Shown in pieces: positions 16,368 through 24,644 of a stretch of DNA of 37,006 bases (the first letter of the stretch is position 1; the number at the start of each line of letters is the position of its first letter). This DNA is from Acidobacteriota bacterium (GTDB lineage: Bacteria > Acidobacteriota > Terriglobia > UBA7540). The stretch covers positions 1 through 37,006 of the forward strand of contig CADDZJ010000038.1 of the NCBI GenBank assembly GCA_902812415.1. The letters run 5' to 3'. The notes under the pieces were generated by a model. It did no database searches. It saw only the letters and a list, made by a program, of their open reading frames with translations, and had not been told where the DNA came from. Both the position numbers and the translations under genes were made by a program.

Positions 16368-19300
16368 ATGCTGGCAAAGGATTGGGATCAGCGAAAGACA
16401 AAATATGATGTGGTGATTGTCGGCTCGGGATATGGCGGCGCGATCACGGCGGCCCGAATTTCCAGCGCGCCCCTGAATCCCAGGAAATCCGTATGCCTCC
16501 TGGAGCGAGGGAGGGAATGGCCGGTCGGCCAATTCCCCGATACTCTAACGAGGGCCGTGGAGCAGGTGCGCAACACGGTGACGAATCCCACCGGCCTTTA
16601 TGATTTTCCAGTCTTTGAGGAAATCGCCGTGATGAAGGGTTGCGGACTGGGAGGAACTTCGCTCGTCAATGCCAACGTGGCGATCATTCCGGATGATGAT
16701 GTCTTTCTTCAATCCAATTGGCCGCGCAGCATCAATCGGCCTCTGCTCCAGCCTTATTACGACACGGCGCTGAAGGCGCTTGCCTCACGGCCCCATCCGC
16801 GCGCCAAGGAGTTGCTGAAAGTGCAGGCGCTCGAACGGCGGGCCAAAGAAATCGGCCTGGAGGCTTTCGGCCTCAACATCAACGTCAATTTCGATATCGA
16901 CGGATTGAATTCCTACGGCGTGCTGCAGAAACCGTGCATCGATTGCGGTGATTGTGTCACGGGCTGCAACGTGGGCGCCAAGAATACCCTCTATATGAAC
17001 TACCTTCCGATGGCCCACGCGAACGGGACGGACATCTTCACGCAAACGCAGGTTGATTGGCTGGAAAAGCTGCCTGACGGTGGTTGGAGAATTCATGGGA
17101 GGCGGCACGAGCGCTTCTTCCCAGAGTCGTTCACTTTGGATGCCGGCTGCGTAATTCTGGCTGCGGGCTCGCTGGGAAGCCCGGAAATCCTGCTGCGTTC
17201 GGAGGTTCACGGCCTTTCGCTTTCTCCGATGGCGGGAACGCACTTCAATGGAAATGGGGACTTTTTTGGTATTGCTTTCAACGGCGAATATCGAACCAAT
17301 GTGCTGGGCTTCGGGAATCACCCGGACAGCCCCTGGCGGCCCTATGCGCCTGGGCCTACGATTGTCGGAGGCATCCGCTACAACAAAGACCTCCCCATAG
17401 GCCGGCGTATGACGATTGAAGATCTATCCTTTCCCAGCGCTTACATCAGCGCGGCGATGATCGCTTTCGGGGCGATGGGCGGCCAGCCCACCGTGGCGGG
17501 CCACGAATCCGAAGAAAAAGCCCGGCGCGCAAAAGATAATCCCTTCGATCCCTACCAGCCCGACAATGCCATGAACCATACAATGTTCTATCTCGTGGTC
17601 TCCGAAGACAACGCCAAAGGAACCATGCGTTTGAACACCAATTTTCTGGATCCGCACGGAAGGCTCGAGATCGACTGGGACGATGCTGGAAACGAACCCA
17701 TCTTCACGCTGATTAATGAAGAGCTTCGCCGTCACGCGCGAGCGTTGGAGGCCGAGTTTATCGAAAACCCCTGGTGGCATTTCCTGAATCTGCACCGGCT
17801 GATTACGGCCCACCCCCTGGGAGGACTGCCGCTGGGCGAGGACTACCTCCAAGGCGCTGTCGATCCCTTCGGGCGGGTCTTTGATGGAAAAGGCTCAGTG
17901 CACGATGGCCTCTTTGTCGCGGATGGTTCCCTCATCCCCTGCGCTTTGGGAGTGAATCCGTTGCTTACCATCTCCGCGCTTTCCGAGCGGATTGCGGAAA
18001 AAATGATTCGCAAATTTCAGGGTGAGCCTTATCCGGCTCCCCCAGCTTCCGTAAGCGTGCATCTTATCGATCCTCTCGATGCACCAAACGACGATGAAGC
18101 AGACCTTGAGCGCGTCTTCACACGCGTGGAAACGCAGAGCGTCGATACGATGGTCAATACTGGCGAGTGGTCCGTTGATCTGGAAAAGAAGCTTATCCGG
18201 AATGACATCGCCTGGAAGGGATTTTTCCCTCGGGGACACGTATTGAACCGTATTTCGACAGCGCTTCGGGAAGGGTTTAGGAAGAAGTTCACGCGGGGAG
18301 CTTCCGGCATCACGGGCATCACCAGCGATTCCGACGGGCATATCAACGTGGCGAACACTTTGGAGGAAATCACGCTGGAGAAGCCCTCCGGAACGCTCGA
18401 AGAGGGCAAGTACATTCTGCTGCGATATACCGGAGCGCCCTGGTCGGCGTTTTACGACATCTTCAAGGTGATCAATCACGATTTGCTGATCGGACGGGTT
18501 TACATCGGCGAATATCCTCATGGCGCGCGGATGTTCACGTTCCCGATGACACGCGTCTACGCCCTTGAGGATATGACGGCCTCCGATCATCAAGTTCTTT
18601 ATCAGCGCTCGCCTGCAGCCACGCCCTCTCAGCTTGCCGGCGTCTGGGAAATGAGAGCGGTTGCCAACGCGATGGATACCGGTGTGATCGCCTGGCTCAG
18701 GTTTGATTTGAAACCCGATGGGAGATTGGAAGCTCGCTACCGCTTTCTTGGCCTTTTCGAGGGGCTAGTCGAGCCGGTCTTCGGCAAAGACCATTTCCAG
18801 CTCTACGATTTCACACCCTTTCACGATGAAATTCGTTGCGTCGCGCCGGACTTTATGGTGGGACGATACACTACCCATGCCCCTTCGCTCCTTAGCGACC
18901 TCTTCGGTCCGGACTCGCTGGGACTCTTTCATATTGATCGCGCGCCCGGCGGGGCGGAACAAATCTCTTTCTATTACACCCTGACGCGCAGCAAGGCGGA
19001 GGATATGCCCGCCTCCGGCTTTCTTGAGCCGCTTCTGGATATTCAACTGCCGGATGGGCTCAGTATGACCTTCGATGAGCGGATGGTGGGCTATTACTTC
19101 CCCGGTCTTTCGCTGCCCTTCAACCGCCAGGGCGATCAGGAAATCGAAGCTCGCGTACCGGCTTTCGGTAAGCCAGCGGGAGCGGTGGATTGCTATTTTC
19201 AAATGCGCGTCACCATCCGAGACGTCAATGAATTTCTGATGAGTCCGGAGCATGAAGCCGGACTGAGCGGCACGATTCATTTCGGCGACTTTCAGGGGCA

Positions 19301-20798
19301 GGGAGAGACTACTTTCATTGTCGATTCCCTCCGCAGCCGGTTTAATTATCTGCGGGTGGATCCGGGGACCCAGGAAGCTGAAATTCTCTATCACATTTAT
19401 TTTCAGGACTCGCAAAAGAAGGATTATCTCTTCTTTGCGCGCAAGTATATGGAGCGCGATCCGCTCCAGTCCATGGCTGGGGTGCGCGAGATCCTTCATG
19501 ATTACACCACGGCTTACTGCCACCTGACCGAGACAGAATCCGGTAAGGAGCTGGGCATGGCGTTGCTGAAGTTCAAAACCTTCGAGGACTTACCGGCCGT
19601 CGAGAGCTTTGCCGAATTTCTCAAATCATATCAGGTGACGGGAACGGAGAGTTCGTGGCTCAAAGCCCAGGCGCTCCTGCGCTTTCTGGCTTTCACCAAT
19701 CAGTTCGTCATCCGCGAGTATGAGCCTCTCAGCGTGGCCGCGGATATGACAGCGGACGAAGTGCGGGAAGAGGTCTTGCGAGGGGCGACCACAGCGGATG
19801 AATTCAGCACACGGCCCACAACCGAATTGCAGCAGATTCTGCGCGAAACGCCGACTCTTCCGCTTGAAACGCTCCTGAACCGCGGCGGCGTGACCATCGA
19901 TTACGCCAACCGGCGCATCTGGCGCGATTCCTTCTGGAAAGGATCTTTTTCCAAAGATTCACTCCTCGGCTGGGAAGAGCGCGTCCGCAATGCTGCTTTA
20001 GGTGAAGGCGCATCGCAAACGGCCTCGGTTTATACCGGCGGTAGCTTCTGGAAAAGGTTTGATTCCATTCAGGACGGCGAAGCCGTGGGTTATGTTGTGA
20101 ATTATGAGCTTCATTGCCTGCCCGGCAAGCCCCTCGTGAAACAGGTAAAATACCCGGACGACAACCGCAAGTATTTCCGCGCCGGTGACGATATCCTGCT
20201 ACTCACCTACCAGAATGAGCCTTACCGCAAGGTCTACGATACGATCAAAGCCATCGACAAGGACAACTGCATCGGCGTGATGCATCTTGGAGAATTTCCA
20301 AACGGCGTCGAGTTCGCCACGTTTGTGATGGCTCGCAACAATTATCCCTTTGAAAAGATGTCGGCGCCTGACCATCAGGCTATTTTTAACGGCGATCACG
20401 TTCATGTGCCTTCGCCGAACGAAATTGCCGGCGCATGGGAGGGCCACCTGATCTTCCTCACACGACCGGATGTGAGCTTGTTAAATCAGTTGGATCCTGT
20501 AGCATTCCGGCTGAAGTTTTTGCCTGCCTCGAATGGTGTGGCCGGACATTACCAGTTCGGGATTCTCTCGGGAAGCATGCAGGTGCAGTTCACCGATGAG
20601 TTTGTGGAGCTGCTGGATTTCACAAAATTCCACGATGAGATCCGCATGATTGACCATCAGACGATGATTGGCAAGTGGGTGTCGCCGCAGGCACCCGTCT
20701 GGCTGAATAATTCGCTGGTGCGTAAAGCGCTGGAAGGGTATCTTGAGCCGGGCAAGGACCGGCTGGCGTTTTATTATCTCCTGACGCGCGCATCATAG
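16368..20798 (+). CDS. giant GMC-type FAD oxidoreductase with a duplicated C-terminal module
   Basis: 1476 residues. Residues 1-555 are a GMC (cholesterol/choline oxidase-like) FAD enzyme: YDVVIVGSGYGGAITAARIS (Gly19-Gly24 loop), Glu47, GLGGTSLVNANV, the cysteine motif CIDCGDCVTGCNVGAKNTL and the active-site pair His482 (AHPLGG) and Asn530 (GVNPLLTI). The remaining 920 residues are not part of usual GMC enzymes. About 603-876 and about 1175-1476 are two copies of one module, shown by FYDIFKVINHDLLIGRVYIGEYPHG against VYDTIKAIDKDNCIGVMHLGEFPNG, LAGVWEMR against IAGAWEGH, and DFTPFHDEIR against DFTKFHDEIR. Between them lies a different domain (about 877-1172) resembling one found after GMC domains in other large fusions. 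AAGGAGG precedes ATG. No signal peptide or membrane segment. The substrate is unknown; a sterol or other lipid alcohol is a guess. Confidence 0.9.
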   Translation: MLAKDWDQRKTKYDVVIVGSGYGGAITAARISSAPLNPRKSVCLLERGREWPVGQFPDTLTRAVEQVRNTVTNPTGLYDFPVFEEIAVMKGCGLGGTSLVNANVAIIPDDDVFLQSNWPRSINRPLLQPYYDTALKALASRPHPRAKELLKVQALERRAKEIGLEAFGLNINVNFDIDGLNSYGVLQKPCIDCGDCVTGCNVGAKNTLYMNYLPMAHANGTDIFTQTQVDWLEKLPDGGWRIHGRRHERFFPESFTLDAGCVILAAGSLGSPEILLRSEVHGLSLSPMAGTHFNGNGDFFGIAFNGEYRTNVLGFGNHPDSPWRPYAPGPTIVGGIRYNKDLPIGRRMTIEDLSFPSAYISAAMIAFGAMGGQPTVAGHESEEKARRAKDNPFDPYQPDNAMNHTMFYLVVSEDNAKGTMRLNTNFLDPHGRLEIDWDDAGNEPIFTLINEELRRHARALEAEFIENPWWHFLNLHRLITAHPLGGLPLGEDYLQGAVDPFGRVFDGKGSVHDGLFVADGSLIPCALGVNPLLTISALSERIAEKMIRKFQGEPYPAPPASVSVHLIDPLDAPNDDEADLERVFTRVETQSVDTMVNTGEWSVDLEKKLIRNDIAWKGFFPRGHVLNRISTALREGFRKKFTRGASGITGITSDSDGHINVANTLEEITLEKPSGTLEEGKYILLRYTGAPWSAFYDIFKVINHDLLIGRVYIGEYPHGARMFTFPMTRVYALEDMTASDHQVLYQRSPAATPSQLAGVWEMRAVANAMDTGVIAWLRFDLKPDGRLEARYRFLGLFEGLVEPVFGKDHFQLYDFTPFHDEIRCVAPDFMVGRYTTHAPSLLSDLFGPDSLGLFHIDRAPGGAEQISFYYTLTRSKAEDMPASGFLEPLLDIQLPDGLSMTFDERMVGYYFPGLSLPFNRQGDQEIEARVPAFGKPAGAVDCYFQMRVTIRDVNEFLMSPEHEAGLSGTIHFGDFQGQGETTFIVDSLRSRFNYLRVDPGTQEAEILYHIYFQDSQKKDYLFFARKYMERDPLQSMAGVREILHDYTTAYCHLTETESGKELGMALLKFKTFEDLPAVESFAEFLKSYQVTGTESSWLKAQALLRFLAFTNQFVIREYEPLSVAADMTADEVREEVLRGATTADEFSTRPTTELQQILRETPTLPLETLLNRGGVTIDYANRRIWRDSFWKGSFSKDSLLGWEERVRNAALGEGASQTASVYTGGSFWKRFDSIQDGEAVGYVVNYELHCLPGKPLVKQVKYPDDNRKYFRAGDDILLLTYQNEPYRKVYDTIKAIDKDNCIGVMHLGEFPNGVEFATFVMARNNYPFEKMSAPDHQAIFNGDHVHVPSPNEIAGAWEGHLIFLTRPDVSLLNQLDPVAFRLKFLPASNGVAGHYQFGILSGSMQVQFTDEFVELLDFTKFHDEIRMIDHQTMIGKWVSPQAPVWLNNSLVRKALEGYLEPGKDRLAFYYLLTRAS

Positions 20799-20801
20799 CC
20801 C

Positions 20802-20957
20802 GGCAGGTTGCTGAAAAACTCTCGCAGCCTCTCATTCCGAGGAGCCCAAGGCGACAAGGAATCTTGTAAGCGTCTTCTTTCCCGAGCGCGATCCCTCCCC
20901 GCCGATTCGCTCCGGGTCGGAATGACGGCGTTCAGAATCGTTTTCCAGCAACCTGCC
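20802..20957. repeat. 156-bp intergenic element with 18-bp terminal inverted repeats
   Basis: GGCAGGTTGCTGAAAAAC (20802-20819) and GTTTTCCAGCAACCTGCC (20940-20957) are inverted copies with one mismatch. Inside are CATTCCGAGG...GACAAGGAATC and its approximate inverse GATTCGCTCCGGGTCGGAATGAC, so the interior is also roughly palindromic. It starts four bases after the GMC stop and may also act as its transcript end. It fits a non-autonomous mobile or REP-type element. Confidence 0.65.
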
Positions 20958-21016
20958 AGCGGTCGGAAGCCCTGCGGGAATTGATGTGAACAGGCTCTGC
21001 CTGGTTTGTGCTCTGG

Positions 21017-21046
21017 TTGACAGAGTTTGGAAGAGACCGGTAAACT
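21017..21046 (+). promoter_or_regulatory. promoter for rplU-rpmA
   Basis: A perfect TTGACA at 21017-21022 is followed after 18 bases by TAAACT at 21041-21046 (4 of 6 matches to TATAAT). The predicted transcript has a leader of roughly 75-80 bases before rplU, including the dyad CTTAAT-CA-ATTAAG at about 21059-21072, a possible operator or leader hairpin. Confidence 0.5.
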
Positions 21047-21130
21047 TTATTAATTGGGCTTAATCAATTAAGTTCGCTAGCAGGCCTTACCATGGATTTG
21101 ATCAGGGTGAGGCCGCGATGAGGTCTTTTT

Positions 21131-21442
21131 ATGTATGCCATTTTTAGAACGGGCGGCAAACAGTACAAAGTTTCCCCCGGCGATGTGATTCGAGTAGAAA
21201 AGTTGCCGGCGCAGGAGGGCTCCCAGGTGGAGTTCCATCACGTCTTTGCCGTGCGCAAGGAGACACTGCGAGTGGGGGACCCTTTAGTGAAAGACGCCAG
21301 GGTGACCGGCGTCGTGCTGCGCAACGGAAGGGCCAGGAAAGTTCGGGTGTTGAAGTACAAGCGCAAGAAGCAATATCGGAGGACTTTAGGCCACCGGCAG
21401 TCCTTCAGCGAAGTGCTGGTCCAGGAGGTTGTGGGTGGCTGA
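21131..21442 (+). CDS. rplU: 50S ribosomal protein L21
   Basis: 103 residues, the full family length. MYAIFRTGGKQYKVSPGDVIRVEKL, then the KVRVLKYKRKKQYRRTLGHRQSF signature near residues 68-90. L21 binds domain V of 23S rRNA near L20. GATGAGG at 21117-21123 lies 7 bases before ATG 21131. It is first in the rplU-rpmA operon, 45 bases from rpmA, an order conserved in most bacteria. Confidence 0.98.
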   Translation: MYAIFRTGGKQYKVSPGDVIRVEKLPAQEGSQVEFHHVFAVRKETLRVGDPLVKDARVTGVVLRNGRARKVRVLKYKRKKQYRRTLGHRQSFSEVLVQEVVGG

Positions 21443-21487
21443 TCGGTCTTGTCTGAGGCTGGAACTTGACTCCGAGAGGGTGATGGA

Positions 21488-21751
21488 ATGGCGCACAAGA
21501 AAGGTTTAGGCAGTTCACGCAACGGGCGCGACTCCAACTCGCAGCGCTTGGGCGTTAAACGCTTTGACGGCCAACTCGTTTCAGGCGGATCGATTCTGGT
21601 TCGGCAGCGTGGAACGCGACTGAAGCCGGGCGTGAATGTGGGGATCGGTAAGGATGACACGCTCTACGCCAAAGTGAGCGGCGTGGTGCGATTTGAGGAT
21701 AAGGGCCGATCGGGTCGCTACGTCAACATTGTCGTTCCTGCGGCAACCTAG
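21488..21751 (+). CDS. rpmA: 50S ribosomal protein L27
   Basis: 87 residues, full length. [31 protein letters not shown] and [10 protein letters not shown] are family signatures. The N-terminus begins directly with AHKKG, the form without the cleavable extension seen in Firmicutes; the tail reaches the peptidyl-transferase centre. The ribosome-binding site is GAGAGGGTGA. It is followed by an unexplained spacer and a terminator before obgE. Confidence 0.98.
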   Translation: MAHKKGLGSSRNGRDSNSQRLGVKRFDGQLVSGGSILVRQRGTRLKPGVNVGIGKDDTLYAKVSGVVRFEDKGRSGRYVNIVVPAAT

Positions 21752-21754
21752 CGA

Positions 21755-21923
21755 GTGGAGCACAAATCCTTGATGCTTCATCGCGCGGCTTCTTGCGCAG
21801 CGTTAGCGGAAAAGAATACGGGCACAGTAAGGGGAATAAAGTTTTCGTTTCAAGACGTGGAAGCAGGTAGGTTTTCCACATGGAGAGGCGTTAAACGCCA
21901 ACCTGGCGACAAGTTAAGCTCCG
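21755..21923 (+). ncRNA. possible structured RNA or 3' leader between rpmA and obgE
   Basis: This gene-free stretch carries several nested dyads: GATG-CTT-CATC, GCGC...GCGC, GTGGAA...TTCCAC (21857-21879), GGCGT-TAA-ACGCC and AGGTT...AACCT enclosing it. A strong terminator follows directly. The density of pairing and the terminator suggest a small RNA or an RNA-based 3' end. No Rfam family was recognised, so the call is tentative. Confidence 0.3.
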
Positions 21924-21970
21924 AAGCGGCGGAGGGCTAAAGAGTAAGTTTGGCCTTCCACCGCTTTTTT
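21924..21970 (+). terminator. Rho-independent terminator between rpmA and obgE
   Basis: AAGCGGCGGAGGGC (21924-21937) pairs with GCCTTCCACCGCTT (21953-21966) over 14 positions, two of them wobble pairs in RNA. The loop is 15 bases and the stem runs into a T-tract ending at 21970. It is the clearest terminator in the window. Confidence 0.75.
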
Positions 21971-22036
21971 GTTTGTGGCTGATGAATCGAGCAGCCGGTG
22001 GCCGTGTGGCCACGGGTCGCCAGCCGGAAGCTTTCC

Positions 22037-23098
22037 ATGTTCATTGATGAAGCCAAAATTCGCGTGATGGGCGGCCATGGCGGCAACGGCTGCGTGGCTT
22101 TCCGCCGTGAAAAGTATGTTCCGCGCGGCGGACCGAGCGGGGGTGATGGCGGCGATGGCGGCAACATTTATCTCGAAAGCAGCGAACACCTCAATACCCT
22201 GCTGAAATTCCGCTATAACCCTGAGTATACGGCAGAGCGTGGTCGCCACGGTGAGGGATCGAATCGGCACGGCAAAAGCGGCGGGGATTTGATCGTTCAG
22301 GTGCCGGTGGGCACTCTCATTTACAATAATCAGACCGACGAGTGTTTGTGGGATTTTACAGCGCCTGGCCAGCGATTCCTGGCTGCCCGAGGCGGCCGAG
22401 GCGGAAGGGGAAATGCGCGCTTTGCCACCTCGGTGAATCAGGCCCCCCGCCGCGCCGATCCGGGCCAGCCGGGGGAAGAGCTGGAACTGAGGCTGGAATT
22501 GAAGTTGCTCGCGGATGTGGGGCTGGTCGGATTCCCCAATGTCGGCAAGTCCACACTCCTTGCCCGCCTGAGCGCAGCGCGGCCTCGAATCGCGGACTAC
22601 CCTTTCACGACGCTTGAGCCTTATCTGGGCGTTGTCGGGCTGGATGGAGAGAGATCATTCGTCATGGCGGATATTCCTGGTTTGATTGAGGGCGCGCACG
22701 AGGGCCGCGGTCTGGGCACGCGATTCCTCCGGCACATTGAGCGCACCCGCTTGTTGCTTCACCTGATCGATGTGGCGGAGGGCAGCGAGCGCGATCCGGT
22801 GGAAGATTACCACGTGATCTTGAGCGAGCTTGAAAGCTTCAGCCCCGAGGTGGCGCACAAGCCGATGCTCCGCGTGGCCTCCCGCGTGGATGCGGCCGGG
22901 AACGGCGAGAAGCTTGGCGCGCTCAGGTGGTTCTGCCAGCAGCAAGGAGAGCCGCTTTATGAAATCTCCGCCGTGACAGGCGAGGGCCTGGAAGGGTTGA
23001 AAAATGCGGTTTGGGCAGCCCTGGGAAGCCTCTCCCGAGTTCCTGTCCCAGCGCAGAATTCTCGAAAGGCACATCTTGAAGGACCGATTTCCAGGTGA
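22037..23098 (+). CDS. obgE: Obg/CgtA GTPase for ribosome assembly
   Basis: 353 residues. The glycine-rich Obg fold opens [42 protein letters not shown], followed by the GTPase domain with G1 GFPNVGKST (about 165-173), G3 [16 protein letters not shown], and a switch with [11 protein letters not shown]. The classic NKxD G4 motif is replaced by ASRVDAAG (position VASRVD), a relaxed form. The GTPase binds the 50S subunit and couples its maturation to nutrient state. The start is ATG 22037, at the family's first residue, with GGAAG upstream; the open frame reaches 21998. The stop overlaps the nadD start by four bases. Confidence 0.96.
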   Translation: MFIDEAKIRVMGGHGGNGCVAFRREKYVPRGGPSGGDGGDGGNIYLESSEHLNTLLKFRYNPEYTAERGRHGEGSNRHGKSGGDLIVQVPVGTLIYNNQTDECLWDFTAPGQRFLAARGGRGGRGNARFATSVNQAPRRADPGQPGEELELRLELKLLADVGLVGFPNVGKSTLLARLSAARPRIADYPFTTLEPYLGVVGLDGERSFVMADIPGLIEGAHEGRGLGTRFLRHIERTRLLLHLIDVAEGSERDPVEDYHVILSELESFSPEVAHKPMLRVASRVDAAGNGEKLGALRWFCQQQGEPLYEISAVTGEGLEGLKNAVWAALGSLSRVPVPAQNSRKAHLEGPISR

Positions 23099-23754
23099 AA
23101 ATCGCGCTGTTTGGCGGCACGTTTGACCCCATTCATTTCGGCCATTTGCGCGCGGCCCGCGCTGCCGTCCGCAAGTTCCGCCTGGATCAAATTCTGTTTG
23201 TGCCCTCAGGTCACCCGCCCCATAAACCCGAAGGCGATTTGACGCCCTTTGCCCATCGTTTTGCGATGGTTTCGCTCGCCTGCGCCGGCGAGCCGAAATT
23301 TGTTCCGTCGCTTCTGGAAGCCCCTGACGGCGAGCCGAGGTACTCGATTGACACCGTCCAAAGGTTTAAGAAATCATTCGGGCCACAGGATCATCTTTTC
23401 TTCATGATGGGAATGGATGCTTTTCTTGACCTGCCGCACTGGAAAGATCCTCACAAGCTCCTGAACCTGATAGATTTTATTATCGTCTCCCGACCGGGGT
23501 TCCGTGTTGAAGACATCCTGAAAATGATTCCGAGTCGGATGGTCAAAAAGGGCAGGAGAGAAAAGGTGATCCAGCTTCAGCGCGTTCAACTCCACATTTT
23601 GGGCGGAGTCCACGTCCCTGCCGCTTCGCATGAAATTCGCAGCGCAATTCGTAATGGGCGCTCCGTTGCTGGCCTTATCCCGCCGCTTGTGGAAGAATAC
23701 ATTATGAAGGAAAAAGTTTATAAATCAGAACCTCGTCGGAGAGCGCGCTCATGA
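23095..23754 (+). CDS. nadD: nicotinate-nucleotide adenylyltransferase
   Basis: 219 residues. It adenylates nicotinate mononucleotide to deamido-NAD, the penultimate step of NAD synthesis. The nucleotidyltransferase motif [18 protein letters not shown] at residues 4-21 and the GxDxxLxxxxW block ([14 protein letters not shown]) are present. The ISSTxIR position reads [14 protein letters not shown], with the Arg kept. The GTG start at 23095 lies in GTGA overlapping the obgE stop. The end overlaps rsfS by ATGA at 23751-23754, so obgE, nadD and rsfS are translationally coupled. Confidence 0.96.
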   Translation: MKIALFGGTFDPIHFGHLRAARAAVRKFRLDQILFVPSGHPPHKPEGDLTPFAHRFAMVSLACAGEPKFVPSLLEAPDGEPRYSIDTVQRFKKSFGPQDHLFFMMGMDAFLDLPHWKDPHKLLNLIDFIIVSRPGFRVEDILKMIPSRMVKKGRREKVIQLQRVQLHILGGVHVPAASHEIRSAIRNGRSVAGLIPPLVEEYIMKEKVYKSEPRRRARS

Positions 23755-24098
23755 GCCCGGGGCTTCGGGATGCCATCGGGGCCGCGCAGGACCGAAAGGC
23801 GTTGGATTTGAGCGTGCTGGACCTGAAGGAGGTTTCCTCCTTCACAGACTTCTTTTTGATTTGCACCGGCACCTCTACCCGCCACACGCAAGCCATCTGT
23901 GACGGCATTGTCGAGCGGCTTAAGAATTCCGGGCTGACGCCGGCTCACATGGAAGGCTATTCGCAGGCGGAATGGATTTTGTTGGACTATCTCAGTTTTG
24001 TCATTCACATTTTTGTGGAGCGCGCGCGCCTTTTTTACGATTTGGAGCGGCTGTGGAAAAATGCGCGTCGGGTTGAGGTGCCCGTACAAGAAGGTTAG
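23751..24098 (+). CDS. rsfS: ribosomal silencing factor RsfS
   Basis: 115 residues. The family blocks are present: DRKALDLSVLDLKEVSSFTDFFLICTGTSTRHTQAICDGI, HMEGYSQAEWILLDYLSFVIHIFVERARLFYDLERLW. RsfS binds L14 and blocks 30S/50S joining when nutrients are scarce. The ATG overlaps the nadD stop. The next gene, rlmH, follows after 81 bases, the usual neighbour. Confidence 0.96.
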   Translation: MSPGLRDAIGAAQDRKALDLSVLDLKEVSSFTDFFLICTGTSTRHTQAICDGIVERLKNSGLTPAHMEGYSQAEWILLDYLSFVIHIFVERARLFYDLERLWKNARRVEVPVQEG

Positions 24099-24179
24099 CG
24101 CGCAGTTTGAGGGTTTGACTTCAAACTGCCGGACACAATCGTCGCGGTATCTTACAGCCATCCATTGTCTTGAGTGTTT

Positions 24180-24644
24180 ATGCGCATCCGCCTCATCTGG
24201 GAGGGTAAGACCAAAGACGAACATCTCAGAGCGCTTCAGGCCGACTATCAGGCGCGCATCGCTCATTTTTCAAAGCTGGAAGTGGAGGAGCTCGCGGCAG
24301 ATCGCTCTTCTCGAATGCGAAAAGAGGGAGGCTTATCGACATCTGAGAAGAGACTTCTGGAAAAAGTGGCGGGCAGCCGAAAAGTGGTTTTGGATGAACG
24401 CGGCGAGGAGTGGACATCCGCTGAATTCGCCCAGTGGATGAGCGCCTGCGCCGTCAAGGGAATCCGCGAACTGGCCTTTCTGATCGGAGGGCCGGAAGGT
24501 TTTTCAGGAGCTTTTCGGAAAAAGGCCGACGTGCTGCTTGCGCTCAGCCGCATGACTTTAACGCGCGATTGGGCCCGAACGCTGCTATTGGAGCAAATCT
24601 ATCGCAGCTTCACCATTCAGCAGGGATATCCCTATCCGCGGTAG
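24180..24644 (+). CDS. rlmH: 23S rRNA (pseudouridine-1915-N3)-methyltransferase
   Basis: 154 residues, normal length. It methylates pseudouridine 1915 in helix 69 of 23S rRNA in the assembled 70S ribosome, using AdoMet. The SPOUT knot is visible: LDERGEEWTSAEFAQWM, LAFLIGGPEGFS and LLALSRMTLTRDWARTLLLEQIYRSFTI. The C-terminus reads GYPYPR, whereas most homologues end with PYHK/R. The start is ATG 24180, because MRIRLIWEGKTK aligns with the family's first residues; GTG 24174 is two codons upstream, and neither has a strong binding site. It follows rsfS, the conserved order. Confidence 0.94.
   Translation: MRIRLIWEGKTKDEHLRALQADYQARIAHFSKLEVEELAADRSSRMRKEGGLSTSEKRLLEKVAGSRKVVLDERGEEWTSAEFAQWMSACAVKGIRELAFLIGGPEGFSGAFRKKADVLLALSRMTLTRDWARTLLLEQIYRSFTIQQGYPYPR

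Noticed and set aside
21900-21925. 5S rRNA-like string AAGTTAAGCTCC in the rpmA-obgE spacer
   Set aside because: The other 5S hallmarks (CCGAACACGGAAG, GCGCCGATGG) are missing and the length is wrong.
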